In this document: one piece after another, positions 17,556 to 26,416 of the stretch | How positions within the stretch are numbered: position 1 is the stretch's first letter | Layout: every line of letters starts with the position of its first letter | DNA from: Pseudomonadales bacterium | GTDB lineage: Bacteria > Pseudomonadota > Gammaproteobacteria > Pseudomonadales > Azotimanducaceae | Direction: 5' to 3' | Assembly: GCA_017854255.1 (NCBI GenBank) | Contig: JAFMIA010000008.1 | Location: 1-41,886, forward strand | Length of the DNA: 41,886 bases | Position numbers and translations under genes: made by a program | The notes under the pieces: model-generated | Database searches by the model: none | What the model saw: the letters and a program-made list of their open reading frames with translations, nothing else | Told to the model about the DNA's origin: nothing

Positions 17556-18094
17556 GCGCTCAGCGCCTTAATCATGTCATCAACCAGATCCTCAGCCACT
17601 GCCTGCATTCGAGCCTGGCCGGTGCCGGCAATCGGATGCGGTAATTGCAATCTTGGTAAATTCGGCATACCAAAAGATTTCGCGACAAAATCACCCTGTG
17701 GCCAAAATGCGTCGGTGACCAAGGCGAGTGCGGGCAAACCCTGCTTTGCTGCTTCAATGCCGTCACGCACGGTGCCGGTAGTACAGCTGCCTCAGTGTCC
17801 GTAGGCCGCAATCAACCCATCGCAACTGTTAACCAATTCGGCAACGAGCTCAGTAGGGGCCACGATCGAGGCATTGCCTTTATCGAAGCGTTTGATCGCA
17901 AGGCGCGGGCAACGGCTCAGCAAGGCGCTTTCAACAGCGTCTAAAAAGTTAACCGAGTCCGGAAACCCATTTGCGAGCAATCCTAAAGTTGCTTCCGATG
18001 ACGCACCTAAACTCAAGGACAGGTTGTAGGGCATAGCAGGCGTGCTGCGCACCCCCTCCGGATTGTGGTATTCAATCATCATCACGCTCTTCAT
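17552..18094 (-). CDS. UGSC-family selenoprotein with in-frame TGA (Sec101)
   Basis: Two apparent ORFs on the minus strand, one ending and one beginning at the TGA at 17792-17794, are a single frame of 181 codons. Read through with Sec, the junction is AAYGH-U-GSCTTGTVRDG, the signature of the UGSC family (seleno)protein, in which Sec or Cys opens the U/C-G-S-C motif. After it come LPALALVTDAFW and the LPHPIAG block typical of the family. The protein would be 180 residues with Sec101 and Cys104 as a redox pair, fold and reaction uncertain. The ATG at 18094 is used; the ATGs at codons 5 and 6 also have an AAGAG site. The next gene overlaps by 4 nt and the S9 peptidase lies 65 nt upstream. Insertion requires SelA, SelB, SelC and SelD encoded elsewhere. 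Confidence 0.88.
17748..17787 (-). promoter_or_regulatory. Candidate bacterial SECIS hairpin downstream of the Sec codon
   Basis: Counting from the U of UGA as 1, bases 8-12 (GCUGU) can pair with 43-47 (GCAGC, one G-U pair), and bases 23-25 (CCG) with 33-35 (CGG), enclosing a seven-base UGCGUGA loop. A G in the first two loop positions and a loop about 22 nt after UGA fit the usual bSECIS model. The apical stem is only 3 bp, so this is tentative. Confidence 0.4.
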
Positions 18095-18159
18095 TGTGGT
18101 TTCGAGCCATCATGCCACTCGGATCCCAATTTGCCCAGATCAACCTGGTCAGCCGCTTC

Positions 18160-20400
18160 TCAAAAAATAAGCGATATCCGACCCGAACTTTGAACGTCGC
18201 TGCTTGCCGATTCAATATCCAGAAAATCCGCCGCCGCGGCTTCGCCGTCAAGCAACGTGTCGGGTGTGTCCGGCAGATCTTGCGCCGGGACAATATCGTC
18301 CGCTGAGTTGAGCGCACCGGTTATACCGCCCCTATCGCCGTCCAAGTCCGCGGTTTTTCGATAGCGATCAAACCAAGCCAAAGTATGCCCGACCTTGCTC
18401 AACAGGCGCGAGGGCCGACCCGCGATCCCATGGCTGCTACCGGGCAGGCGCACCATCACCGCATCAACGCCCTTGAGTTTCAGGGCCTGATAAAACTGCT
18501 CAGTCTCAGAAATGGGCGTTCGCCGGTCTTCTTCGCCCGTTAGCAGCATGGTGGGCGTCACCACATTCGCCATTAAAGATAAAGGCGAGCGCTGCCAATA
18601 TTCCTCAAACTGCTCCCAGGGTGGGCCCGAAAACTGATGATTAATTTGATACACGTAAGAGTCTGCCGTTAGGGTTTTACTAATCCAGTTGATCACCGGT
18701 TTTGCGGCAACGGCGGCATTAAACCGGTCGGTTAAACCAATGGCGTAGGCTGCTGCAATCCCACCCGCAGAGCCGCCGCTGACAAAAAGATTCTGCGGAT
18801 CTACAAATCCTTTTTTGATCATATGATCAACGCCTGACATGTGGTCGCGAAAATCTTCACGACTGGCATATTTGCCCTGCAACAAGAGCGCAAAGGCTTC
18901 ACCGTAAGAGGCACTTCCACGATAATTGTCAAAAAAGACGATGTAACCGCTTGCGGCCATCAACTGCATTTCAGCAGAAAAGAATTTACCGTAGGCCAGA
19001 TGCGGGCCGCCATGGACCTCCAGGATCATGGGGTATTGCTGACTCGGATCAAAATCCGGCGGGGTTAGATAAAAACCATGAATCTCCGTCCCATCGAAAT
19101 CTGACGTATAGGTGACTTCCTGCACCGCACCGAGCGTCTTTCGGCCCAGCAAATCCTCATTTAAGCGAGTGACTTGCCGCAGCTTGCCTGCTTGGATGAT
19201 CGCAAGGTCCGCTGGGCGATCCGGCCGTGCAAGGGTCACGGCATGCGTACCCGATTGATAATCAAACTGACCGCTCAGGTAGGGCCGGCCCAGCGTCGTG
19301 CCACCCACCGCATCGGTCAACACCTTTAATTTGCCCTTTAAACTCAGTTCCGCCAGTTTTCGCTGACCGCGCTCATCGTACAAAATCGAGACCTTTCGGT
19401 CTTGACTTGACCAGCTCGCCGCTTCAATCGAGATATCCAAGGTCTCTCCTAGAGGACGGCGCTCACCATTGTTTAAACTTTGCAGCCACAACCGACTGGG
19501 CCGATAGGTCGCGCGCTGACTGGCCTCGGTCAAATACAGCAGCTGCGTTCCGTCCTGAGACAGCTCGGGTGCATATTCGCGACCCGAAAAATCCGTTAAC
19601 TGCGTTAACACCCTTGATCCGATCGCGACCGAATACAAATCGCTCTCGAAGGTCTGCAAGGCCCAATTTGGGTCACGATTCGACGAAAAGATGAGGCCGT
19701 CACCGTCTGGCTGCCAAATCAGTGGCCCGTTATTTTGGAAATCGCCAACCGTCAATTGCATCGGTGTACCGCCCTCCGCAGGTACCACGAAAATATGCGC
19801 AAAGGACGGCGAAACAATGCCGCGACCATCAAATTGATAGCGCACACTGTCGATCACTCGAGCGGTTGCCGCCCATTTAGCGCCCTTTGGCCGCTTGGGC
19901 GCTTTGTAAAGCGGGGATTCTTTTTCAGCAGCAACACTTCGGGTGAAGGCAAGCGTTTGATCATCTGACGAGAAAGCAAGCCAACCTGGCGCCGTTGGCA
20001 AATCAGCGATCAGGGCCGAGCGACCATATTCCAAATCTAACACTCGAATTTGATGGCGCCTTCGATTAGCCGTCGTGTATGCGACTTGCGTGCCTTTATG
20101 ATTCCAAGTGGGCCAACCATAGCTACCAAAGTCTGCAATCAAAGGCTTGTGCTCATCGGTTTCTAAGTCAACGAGCCAAAGCGACGCGCGCGAGGCATCT
20201 CGCATGACATCGAAACTTCGGCGGATATAGAGCACGCGCGTGCCATCTGGCGAGACTTGCGGGTAGTTCGCGTACTCCAAATCAAACACGTCCATGGGCT
20301 CAAAACGATCGATCTCAGCGCTCGCAGCACCATGATTTAAGCCGGCTGTAATGACCACGATCGACCACCACCTGGCCCACTGCCGAACCTGTTTTCGCAT
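18160..20400 (-). CDS. S9-family prolyl oligopeptidase-like serine peptidase, exported
   Basis: A 746-residue peptidase of the prolyl oligopeptidase/acylaminoacyl peptidase family. An N-terminal signal sequence (WWSIVVITAGLNHGAASA) directs it to the periplasm. A WD40-like beta-propeller with repeated SPDGTRVLYI-type strands (residues about 30-400) gates an alpha/beta hydrolase domain. The triad is visible: Ser544 in SGGSAGGIAAA, Asp625 in GEEDRRTP and His657 in GSSHGIAG. Family members usually end soon after this histidine; here about 70 acidic, low-complexity residues follow (DGDRGGITGALNSADDI and onward). The start ATG has a GGAGG site. The UGSC selenoprotein gene is 65 nt downstream on the same strand and may be co-transcribed. 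Confidence 0.93.
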   Translation of the reverse strand: MRKQVRQWARWWSIVVITAGLNHGAASAEIDRFEPMDVFDLEYANYPQVSPDGTRVLYIRRSFDVMRDASRASLWLVDLETDEHKPLIADFGSYGWPTWNHKGTQVAYTTANRRRHQIRVLDLEYGRSALIADLPTAPGWLAFSSDDQTLAFTRSVAAEKESPLYKAPKRPKGAKWAATARVIDSVRYQFDGRGIVSPSFAHIFVVPAEGGTPMQLTVGDFQNNGPLIWQPDGDGLIFSSNRDPNWALQTFESDLYSVAIGSRVLTQLTDFSGREYAPELSQDGTQLLYLTEASQRATYRPSRLWLQSLNNGERRPLGETLDISIEAASWSSQDRKVSILYDERGQRKLAELSLKGKLKVLTDAVGGTTLGRPYLSGQFDYQSGTHAVTLARPDRPADLAIIQAGKLRQVTRLNEDLLGRKTLGAVQEVTYTSDFDGTEIHGFYLTPPDFDPSQQYPMILEVHGGPHLAYGKFFSAEMQLMAASGYIVFFDNYRGSASYGEAFALLLQGKYASREDFRDHMSGVDHMIKKGFVDPQNLFVSGGSAGGIAAAYAIGLTDRFNAAVAAKPVINWISKTLTADSYVYQINHQFSGPPWEQFEEYWQRSPLSLMANVVTPTMLLTGEEDRRTPISETEQFYQALKLKGVDAVMVRLPGSSHGIAGRPSRLLSKVGHTLAWFDRYRKTADLDGDRGGITGALNSADDIVPAQDLPDTPDTLLDGEAAAADFLDIESASSDVQSSGRISLIF

Positions 20401-20887
20401 ATAAACCTCCTCGCCCTATCCATGTGATGGCGAAACGTGATGACGCAGCCGCCGCACAAAAAACTCGATCATTCAGCTTTCTCAACAGTGTATCAGACGC
20501 ACAGATCAGGGATCTGCTGCACGGACTCGCGCTGAGGCGATGGCCAGATACCCTTGCCGGGCTTAGAAATACAACAGTCACAAACCCTTTTTGACGTCGT
20601 TAGTGTCTAATTGGCGCCGGCAATTTAACAACGTCTGCGCGATAACCCGACTTAGTGCCTGCAGTAGTTCACGACACCTTCAACGATCACGTCCTGCATT
20701 TCATCCAAGCCCGCAGCAAGCAGTCCCTGGTGATGGCCCGCAGCTGTTCGAAAGCCATCATTGGGCGCCAGGCCATTACGCCACTTCTGGCCCAACCCGA
20801 GCGATTTGGGGTTTGGGGTTTAGGGTTTAGGGTTTAGGGTTTAGGGTTTAAGCTGCCTAATTCTGGATTTGGGGAGCGCGGTAGACA
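20401..20887. other. Divergent intergenic region upstream of S9 peptidase and GFA gene
   Basis: About 490 bp without a recognisable gene. It contains the telomere-like repeat at 20805-20850. A short open stretch on the plus strand (about 20660-20800, VVHDTFNDHVLHFIQARSKQ) has a protein-like look, but I cannot match it to any family and it runs into the repeat. No clear promoters were identified. Confidence 0.5.
20805..20850 (+). repeat. Telomere-like (TTTRGGG)n heptamer array, G-quadruplex-prone
   Basis: Two TTTGGGG units (20805-20818) are followed by four TTTAGGG units (20819-20846) and a partial TTTA. That gives six G-runs of 3-4 separated by 3-4 nt loops, a canonical intramolecular G-quadruplex pattern on the plus strand. 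It ends 37 nt before the GFA gene start. Confidence 0.95.
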
Positions 20888-21262
20888 ATGAAAAAGACAG
20901 TTCGTGCAACCTGTCATTGCAGCGCCGTTGAACTTGAACTCACCCTTCCCAATGGGCTTGAGAAACTCAGACGATGCAATTGCTCAATGTGTCGTCGCCG
21001 CAATGCCGTGGTCGCCTCAGTCACCCTTGAAAACTTGAAGATTATAAAAGGCGCAGGCGCATTGAAGACCTACACCTTCAACACGCACGCCGCAAAGCAC
21101 TACTTCTGCTCAAACTGCGGCATCTACACCCATCACCAAAGACGCTCCGAACCCTCAGAGTACGGTTTTAACATCGCCTGTGTTGAAGGCGTCGAAATTG
21201 AAGATTACGCAGCAACCCCCTATTTAGATGGCCGCGACCATCATCCAAAAGATGTCCCGTAA
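20888..21262 (+). CDS. GFA family protein (CENP-V/GFA domain)
   Basis: A 124-residue zinc protein of the GFA/CENP-V family. Zinc-binding cysteine clusters are clear: TCHCSAVELEL at the N-terminus, CNCSMCRRRNAV around residue 35 and YFCSNCGIYTHHQ around residue 75. Family members were named for glutathione-dependent formaldehyde activation, but that activity is spontaneous and most bacterial members have no proven function, so no reaction is assigned. Length is normal. It is a stand-alone gene following the G-rich repeat, and it converges on the porin gene 44 bp away. Confidence 0.9.
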   Translation: MKKTVRATCHCSAVELELTLPNGLEKLRRCNCSMCRRRNAVVASVTLENLKIIKGAGALKTYTFNTHAAKHYFCSNCGIYTHHQRRSEPSEYGFNIACVEGVEIEDYAATPYLDGRDHHPKDVP

Positions 21263-21306
21263 ACGCAGGCGTGGCCGAACCACATGCATGTTTTGCCGTT
21301 TTTTGG

Positions 21307-22524
21307 TCAGAACTTAATCTGACTATCAAGTTGTAAGCGCTGGTAACCCCGCTGCGCGCCATCAGGGTCCGTCTCATTGTTGAAATAGGTCAGTGAGAGC
21401 TTCCAAGCTTTGGTGACCGCCCAGCCGCCTTTCAGGATATGACCTTTGATATTGGTGCCGCCGCCACCAAAATCAGAACCTGTCGTTAACCCAAAGACCG
21501 CATCGGCTTCTAAGTCTTCATACTGATAACCCAGCTCCCAGGTTCTGGGTTTGCTGGCTTTCCCAATCTTAAAGCCTGCACTCCAACCCCGGTTTTGCGC
21601 GTCCAGCGCTAGATTTTCAACCCCTTCCAAATAAACCGTCAGCGGTTGCTCAAGCCAGCGACCATCCAACATCGCAAAGAATTGAACTTGCTCGTAATCC
21701 TGACCGTAGACACAACCCGCTTCCTGGCACAAACTTTGGTTTCCAAAGAAATCATCACCCCCTAAGAAGGCCTCGTGACCGGCCACACCGACGTCATGAT
21801 ATCCGGCGCCCGCAGTCAGATCATAGTCGCCCAGAGACGCCCGCCAACCCGCCTGGATGCCGGCTGCAAACGCTTGATCGCGCTTAGTATCACTTTCTAA
21901 CCAGTTCACCGCGGCATGGCCAAAGAAGCTTTGGTTGGCGTAGCTCAACGCAACGCCTTCCGGATTGTAATCACCATCCCAGAGCAGTTCTGATTTGACT
22001 GGCTTAAACCACACGTTTTTAATTTTTCCGGCTTTCAAATTGATGGACTCATTGACCTGCCAAGAGAAGTAAGCCTGATCGAGCCCTAAGCCCTTGGTCG
22101 TCCCAGCGGATCCCAACGTTTGATTCGTAGATACCGGATCATCGCTACCGCTTGCGAGGCCAACCACCACGTCTACCGTCTCCGATACGGTGGCTTTCAG
22201 GGCGACCCGGGCACGCAATCGGTTGCGTTCTCGGTCATCCTTTTGGTCGATCTCGAAGGATTCGTATCGATACCGAACATCGCCGCGCCACGCCAGCATA
22301 GGCCATCCGCCCGAAGCCTTCTTTACCGAGCTCGCCTGTGGCGGGCTCACTTGGGCTTGCGCGCCTCGAAGCGATTGATTGTCCTGCTCGAGCACCTCAA
22401 TGCGGGCCATTAAACGCGCCAAATCACGCTTAATGGCCGCGAGTTCGCCTGAGTCACTTGCAAAGGACGCGGTCGAGACCAGAATAGAAAGCACCATCAA
22501 TGTCGAACCAAGCCAGATCTTCAT
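21307..22524 (-). CDS. Porin-like outer membrane beta-barrel with N-terminal coiled coil
   Basis: A 405-residue outer membrane protein. The signal peptide ends STASFA. A short coiled coil follows (LAAIKRDLARLMARIEVLEQ, continuing to QDNQSLRG), as in OprO/OprP-like and DUF-type putative porins. Alternating amphipathic strands then run to a terminal aromatic (LDSQIKF), the BAM recognition signature. Strand blocks such as YRYESFEID, RLRARVALKATV, LKAGKIKNVW and YFNNETDPDG match the putative porin family (Porin_5-like). Two cysteines in SLCQEAGCVYG could form a loop disulfide. It is divergent from pstS across 321 bp, so a role in phosphate or organophosphate passage is possible but inferred only from position. 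The start has an AAGGA site. Confidence 0.85.
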   Translation of the reverse strand: MKIWLGSTLMVLSILVSTASFASDSGELAAIKRDLARLMARIEVLEQDNQSLRGAQAQVSPPQASSVKKASGGWPMLAWRGDVRYRYESFEIDQKDDRERNRLRARVALKATVSETVDVVVGLASGSDDPVSTNQTLGSAGTTKGLGLDQAYFSWQVNESINLKAGKIKNVWFKPVKSELLWDGDYNPEGVALSYANQSFFGHAAVNWLESDTKRDQAFAAGIQAGWRASLGDYDLTAGAGYHDVGVAGHEAFLGGDDFFGNQSLCQEAGCVYGQDYEQVQFFAMLDGRWLEQPLTVYLEGVENLALDAQNRGWSAGFKIGKASKPRTWELGYQYEDLEADAVFGLTTGSDFGGGGTNIKGHILKGGWAVTKAWKLSLTYFNNETDPDGAQRGYQRLQLDSQIKF

Positions 22525-22845
22525 AATCTGTTATTCCTTTTAAAAGTCATTGTTAAACATCATTGTTTATTTCGTATTTAAACCGCGCATCAGGCTTGCC
22601 TGGTTTTTTTATCCAGGCCCTTGCGCAAACCGCATTCAGCCACGTGCCCCAACGACCGACTTTAGGACTCAACTAGGGGCAGCGCGAACCTGGAGGCAAT
22701 ACTGCAGCCTTACTATTAAGATCTCGTTAATTTTTTATTGGATTTTAGTTAAGTCTTTTTTCATCCGATTTTTAAGAAATCTTTGCCAAAACTTTACATT
22801 ACCAATTCTAAATAGCGCCCCTAACCACACGACAAGGGAATCAAC
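22525..22845. other. Divergent porin-pstS regulatory region
   Basis: 321 bp, AT-rich between 22720 and 22815. On the pstS side it has the Pho-box-like repeat at 22781-22798. On the porin side, TCATTGTT occurs twice with a 13-nt period (22547-22554 and 22560-22567), 23-43 nt upstream of the porin start; this could be an operator. No coding sequence was recognised. Confidence 0.5.
22781..22798 (+). promoter_or_regulatory. Candidate Pho box of the pst operon
   Basis: CTTTGCC and CTTTACA occur as direct repeats separated by AAAA, an 11-nt period. This is the geometry of PhoB boxes, whose consensus is two CTGTCAT-type heptamers with 4 nt between. An AT-rich CTAAAT at 22808-22813 could be the -10. 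The heptamers match the consensus only partly (C-T-T-T core). Confidence 0.4.
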
Positions 22846-23850
22846 ATGCGCTTACTGCCCCGACTTCAACTGATTACGTTTGCCTTGACGATCGGACTAT
22901 CGGCTTGTTCCGACACAACACCATCCATTGATCAATCCGCGGCGGGCAACCCAGACCAAAGCCTCGTTGGCAAAGTTCAGATTGATGGTTCAAGTACCGT
23001 GTTTCCAATCAGCGAAGCCGTTGCCGAAGAGTTCAATGCCATCGCCCCTAGGGTTCGCATTACGGTCGGCGTATCCGGTACCGGCGGCGGTTTTAAGAAA
23101 TTCATCAATAATGAAATCGATATTAGTAACGCGAGTCGAAGCATCAAATCCTCTGAGGCTGAACGCGCGGCAGCAGCCGGTATTGACTACATCGAACTGC
23201 CGGTGGCCTTCGATGGGTTGTCCGTCGTGATTAATCCAAAAAATGATTGGGTGGATCAGCTAACCATTGCTGAGCTCAACGCGATCTGGCGACCTGAGGA
23301 CCCCGTGATGCGGTGGCGCGATGTGCGAGCGGACTGGCCGGATCAACCCATCAAGCTCTACGGTCCCGGAACGGATTCTGGCACCTTCGATTACTTTACC
23401 AAAGTCGTGAATGGCAAAGAGCAGGCCTCGCGTGCAGACTTCACGGCGAGCGAAGACGATAACGTGCTGGTGCAAGGCATTGCGGGCGACCTGTACTCTT
23501 TGGGTTACTTTGGTTACGCCTACTACAAAGAGAATCAGGACAAATTGACGTTGGTCCCGATCGATGGCGGCACTGGCGCAATCAGCCCGAGTGAGACCAC
23601 AATTAACAACGGCACTTACGCGCCCTTATCACGACCCATCTTTATCTACGCAAGGTCTAGCGCTCTAGACGATCCTATTATTGAACGGTTTGTGCACTTT
23701 TATTTGGACCAAGCAGAAAAGCTCGCGAGTGAAGTGGGCTACATTCCTATGCCGCAGACCGTATACCGCGCAGCCCACGACCGGGTTAGCAATCGCATCA
23801 CAGGCTCGGCTTATCTGACCGGCAGCACGCTTCAGCCGCTTACCCAATAA
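22846..23850 (+). CDS. pstS: Phosphate ABC transporter substrate-binding lipoprotein PstS
   Basis: A 334-residue PstS-type phosphate-binding protein, here a lipoprotein: the signal peptide ends with the lipobox LSAC and the mature protein begins at that Cys. Phosphate-binding blocks are [18 protein letters not shown] (Ser/Thr hydrogen-bond donors), [22 protein letters not shown] and [13 protein letters not shown]. It belongs to the shorter PstS branch also called SphX-like, not the E. coli 346-residue type. It is the first gene of pstSCAB-phoU, with 1 nt between its stop and pstC. Expression is probably under PhoB control through the box upstream; PhoBR is not in the window. Confidence 0.96.
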   Translation: MRLLPRLQLITFALTIGLSACSDTTPSIDQSAAGNPDQSLVGKVQIDGSSTVFPISEAVAEEFNAIAPRVRITVGVSGTGGGFKKFINNEIDISNASRSIKSSEAERAAAAGIDYIELPVAFDGLSVVINPKNDWVDQLTIAELNAIWRPEDPVMRWRDVRADWPDQPIKLYGPGTDSGTFDYFTKVVNGKEQASRADFTASEDDNVLVQGIAGDLYSLGYFGYAYYKENQDKLTLVPIDGGTGAISPSETTINNGTYAPLSRPIFIYARSSALDDPIIERFVHFYLDQAEKLASEVGYIPMPQTVYRAAHDRVSNRITGSAYLTGSTLQPLTQ

Positions 23851-23851
23851 C

Positions 23852-24769
23852 ATGTCTCAGACGGCACCTGAAATTCGTCTGACGCGCGCTCGGGGCAGGC
23901 CGCTCGAGAAGGTCCTGCGCTGGCTCTTTTTTGCTTGCGCCGCAATCTCGGTGCTGACAACGCTTGCTGTGGTGGGTGTGCTCTCGGTCGAAACCTTTTA
24001 CTTTTTTCAGCAAGTGCCCGCCTCCGACTTCCTTTTTGGCACCCGCTGGACACCGCTCCTTGAGCCTAAGTCCTACGGTATTCTGCCCCTGTTGTTCGGT
24101 ACCACCTTGATTGTGATTGGCGCGGCCATTGTTGCATTACCCGTTGGCTTGGCCTGCGCAATTTATCTTAGTGAATACGCAGGGAACCGAACCCGAGACC
24201 TGGTGAAGCCTATCCTTGAAATTCTTGCGGGTATTCCAACCATCGTTTACGGCTTTTTTGCCATTACCTTTGTCACGCCCATTTTAAGAACCCTGATCCC
24301 GTCAACAGAAGTCTTCAATGCCGCCAGTGCGGGGATTGTTGTGGGCATCATGGTCTTGCCGATGGTTGCCTCACTATGTGATGACGCTCTACGCGCAGTG
24401 CCCAACGCACTCAGAGACGGGGCTTATTCTCTCGGCGCGACCTCCTTCGAGGTCACCGCTCGAATCGTTGTGCCGGCATCACTTTCAGGCATTTTCGCGG
24501 CCTTCGTACTCGCTATTTCACGAGCGATCGGTGAAACCATGGCGGTCACCCTCGCGGCAGGCGCCACCCCTAACTTGACGCTTAACCCACTGGAGTCTAT
24601 TCAGACCATGACGGCCTATATCGTTCAGGTATCGCTTGGCGACACCCCCGCTGGCACGCTCAGCTATCAGACGCTGTTTGCCGTGGGCGCCGTCCTCTTT
24701 TCCATGACCTTGGTGTTAAATTTAATCGCAAACGCCATCATGAACCGCTATCGAGATGTCTACGAATGA
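23852..24769 (+). CDS. pstC: Phosphate ABC transporter permease PstC
   Basis: A 305-residue inner membrane permease with six predicted helices and the EAA loop as [20 protein letters not shown]. The segment [15 protein letters not shown] is typical of PstC, as is the RAIGETMAV block. It is one half of the PstCA channel heterodimer that receives phosphate from PstS. Its stop overlaps the start of pstA by 4 nt (ATGA), indicating translational coupling. Confidence 0.96.
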   Translation: MSQTAPEIRLTRARGRPLEKVLRWLFFACAAISVLTTLAVVGVLSVETFYFFQQVPASDFLFGTRWTPLLEPKSYGILPLLFGTTLIVIGAAIVALPVGLACAIYLSEYAGNRTRDLVKPILEILAGIPTIVYGFFAITFVTPILRTLIPSTEVFNAASAGIVVGIMVLPMVASLCDDALRAVPNALRDGAYSLGATSFEVTARIVVPASLSGIFAAFVLAISRAIGETMAVTLAAGATPNLTLNPLESIQTMTAYIVQVSLGDTPAGTLSYQTLFAVGAVLFSMTLVLNLIANAIMNRYRDVYE

Positions 24770-25635
24770 ACACGCAAGCCCAACGTCTTAAAAAGCGTCA
24801 CCAGATTTCGGCGGCCTTTAAGCTTTTCTGTCTCAGCGTGACCTGCTTGGCCGTTGCCATTTTGGGCATTCTCATCCTTGAGGTCACGCTCTTAGGACTG
24901 CCTTGGTTAAACTTCGACTTCCTCACCCGGTTCCCATCCCGATTCCCAGAAAAAGCGGGTATTTTAGCGGGCCTTGCCGGGACCCTTTGGCTGGTTACTT
25001 TGACCGCCGCAATCGCCATACCCATCGGCGTATTGGCGGCCGTGTATCTTGAGGAATATGCCAAGCCGGGTCGCGTTTCAACCTTCATCACCATCAACAT
25101 CGCAAACCTCGCGGGCGTGCCCTCCATCGTTTACGGCATCATCGGGCTTGCGATCTTTGTTCGGTTTTTTGGCCTAGATCGTAGCGTACTGGCAGGCGCC
25201 ATGACCATGAGCCTTCTGATTTTACCGGTGATCATTATTGCGTCGCGAGAAGCGATCAAGGCGGTGCCCAGTTCCCTGCGGCAAGTCGCGTTCGCACTTG
25301 GCGCCACCCGATGGCAAGTCACCCGAGATCACGTCTTACCTCAGGCTATGCCGGGCATCTTAACCGGCGTCATTTTGGCATTGAGTCGAGCGATTGGCGA
25401 AACAGCGCCACTGATTATGATCGGGGCACTGACTTATATCGCTTTTGTGCCGGAAGGTCCGATGGATGAGTTCACCGCCCTACCGATCCAAATCTATAAT
25501 TGGACCTCTCGCCCACAAGAGGCCTTTCACGAATTAGCATCAGCCGGCATCATTGTTCTTCTACTGGTCCTGCTGATCATGAATGCAACCGCCGTATGGA
25601 TACGCTACCGCGGCAGTAAAAATAAGTTTATGTAA
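24766..25635 (+). CDS. pstA: Phosphate ABC transporter permease PstA
   Basis: A 289-residue permease partner of PstC. Diagnostic blocks are [18 protein letters not shown], the EAA loop [20 protein letters not shown], and [17 protein letters not shown]. About six membrane helices are present and length is normal. It overlaps pstC by 4 nt and is followed after 9 nt by pstB. Confidence 0.96.
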   Translation: MNTQAQRLKKRHQISAAFKLFCLSVTCLAVAILGILILEVTLLGLPWLNFDFLTRFPSRFPEKAGILAGLAGTLWLVTLTAAIAIPIGVLAAVYLEEYAKPGRVSTFITINIANLAGVPSIVYGIIGLAIFVRFFGLDRSVLAGAMTMSLLILPVIIIASREAIKAVPSSLRQVAFALGATRWQVTRDHVLPQAMPGILTGVILALSRAIGETAPLIMIGALTYIAFVPEGPMDEFTALPIQIYNWTSRPQEAFHELASAGIIVLLLVLLIMNATAVWIRYRGSKNKFM

Positions 25636-25644
25636 GGAATTTTC

Positions 25645-26406
25645 ATGACCCAAACCTCTGAGGTCCTACTGCAGGCGAACGCCGTGAGTATCGCGTATGG
25701 TGATCAACTCGCGGTCAAGACGGTCACGCTACCGATTTATCAGCATCGAATCACCTCGATCATCGGCCCATCCGGCTGCGGCAAGAGCACCCTGCTACGA
25801 AGCTTTAACCGGATGAATGATTTTATCGATCAAGTCACGCTGACCGGGGAGATCTCTTTTAATGACCAAAACATCTATGCCCCAGACGCGGACCCCGTCG
25901 CCGTTCGACTTAATATTGGTATGGTCTTTCAAAAGCCCAATCCGTTCCCGAAAACCATTTACGACAATGTTGCCTGGGCACCAAAGATTAATGGTTTAAA
26001 GGACAATATGGACGATCGGGTCGAACAAGCCCTGAAACAGGCAGCCCTTTGGGATGAAGTTAAAGACCGCTTACACGAGTCGGCGCTCAACCTATCGGGT
26101 GGCCAACAACAACGATTGTGTATTGCGCGCGCCCTTGCGATGAATCCCTTGGTGCTCTTGATGGATGAGCCCTGTTCTGCGCTCGATCCGGTTTCAACCG
26201 CACGCATTGAAGACCTCTTATTCGAGCTGAAAGAAAAGCTAACCATTGTGATCGTAACCCACAATATGCAGCAAGCCGCGCGCGTGTCTGACTTTACGGC
26301 TTTCATGGAAAACGGGATTTTGATCGAATATGGTCCCACCGAAACCCTCTTCACCAACCCAGAAAACCAACGCACTGAAGAATACGTCACAGGCCGTTTC
26401 GGCTAG
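25645..26406 (+). CDS. pstB: Phosphate ABC transporter ATP-binding protein PstB
   Basis: A 253-residue ATPase that powers PstCA. The Walker A motif is GPSGCGKST, the Q-loop lies in [19 protein letters not shown] (characteristic of PstB), the signature is LSGGQQQR, Walker B is [13 protein letters not shown] and the switch histidine is in IVTHNM. All catalytic elements are intact. An AAGGA site precedes the ATG, and phoU starts 10 nt after its stop. Confidence 0.97.
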   Translation: MTQTSEVLLQANAVSIAYGDQLAVKTVTLPIYQHRITSIIGPSGCGKSTLLRSFNRMNDFIDQVTLTGEISFNDQNIYAPDADPVAVRLNIGMVFQKPNPFPKTIYDNVAWAPKINGLKDNMDDRVEQALKQAALWDEVKDRLHESALNLSGGQQQRLCIARALAMNPLVLLMDEPCSALDPVSTARIEDLLFELKEKLTIVIVTHNMQQAARVSDFTAFMENGILIEYGPTETLFTNPENQRTEEYVTGRFG

Positions 26407-26416
26407 GAGTTCACCC

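Noticed and set aside
17552-17770. A separate 72-residue ORF next to a 100-residue ORF
   Set aside because: Both are in one frame separated only by a TGA in the family's Sec position, so they are one gene.
20591-20837. Short overlapping ORFs reaching into the telomere-like repeat
   Set aside because: The C-terminal part translates the heptamer repeat, and no homology or ribosome-binding site was recognised.
22550-22873. A 107-codon ORF before pstS
   Set aside because: It sits in the regulatory region, overlaps the pstS start out of frame, and its composition is not protein-like.
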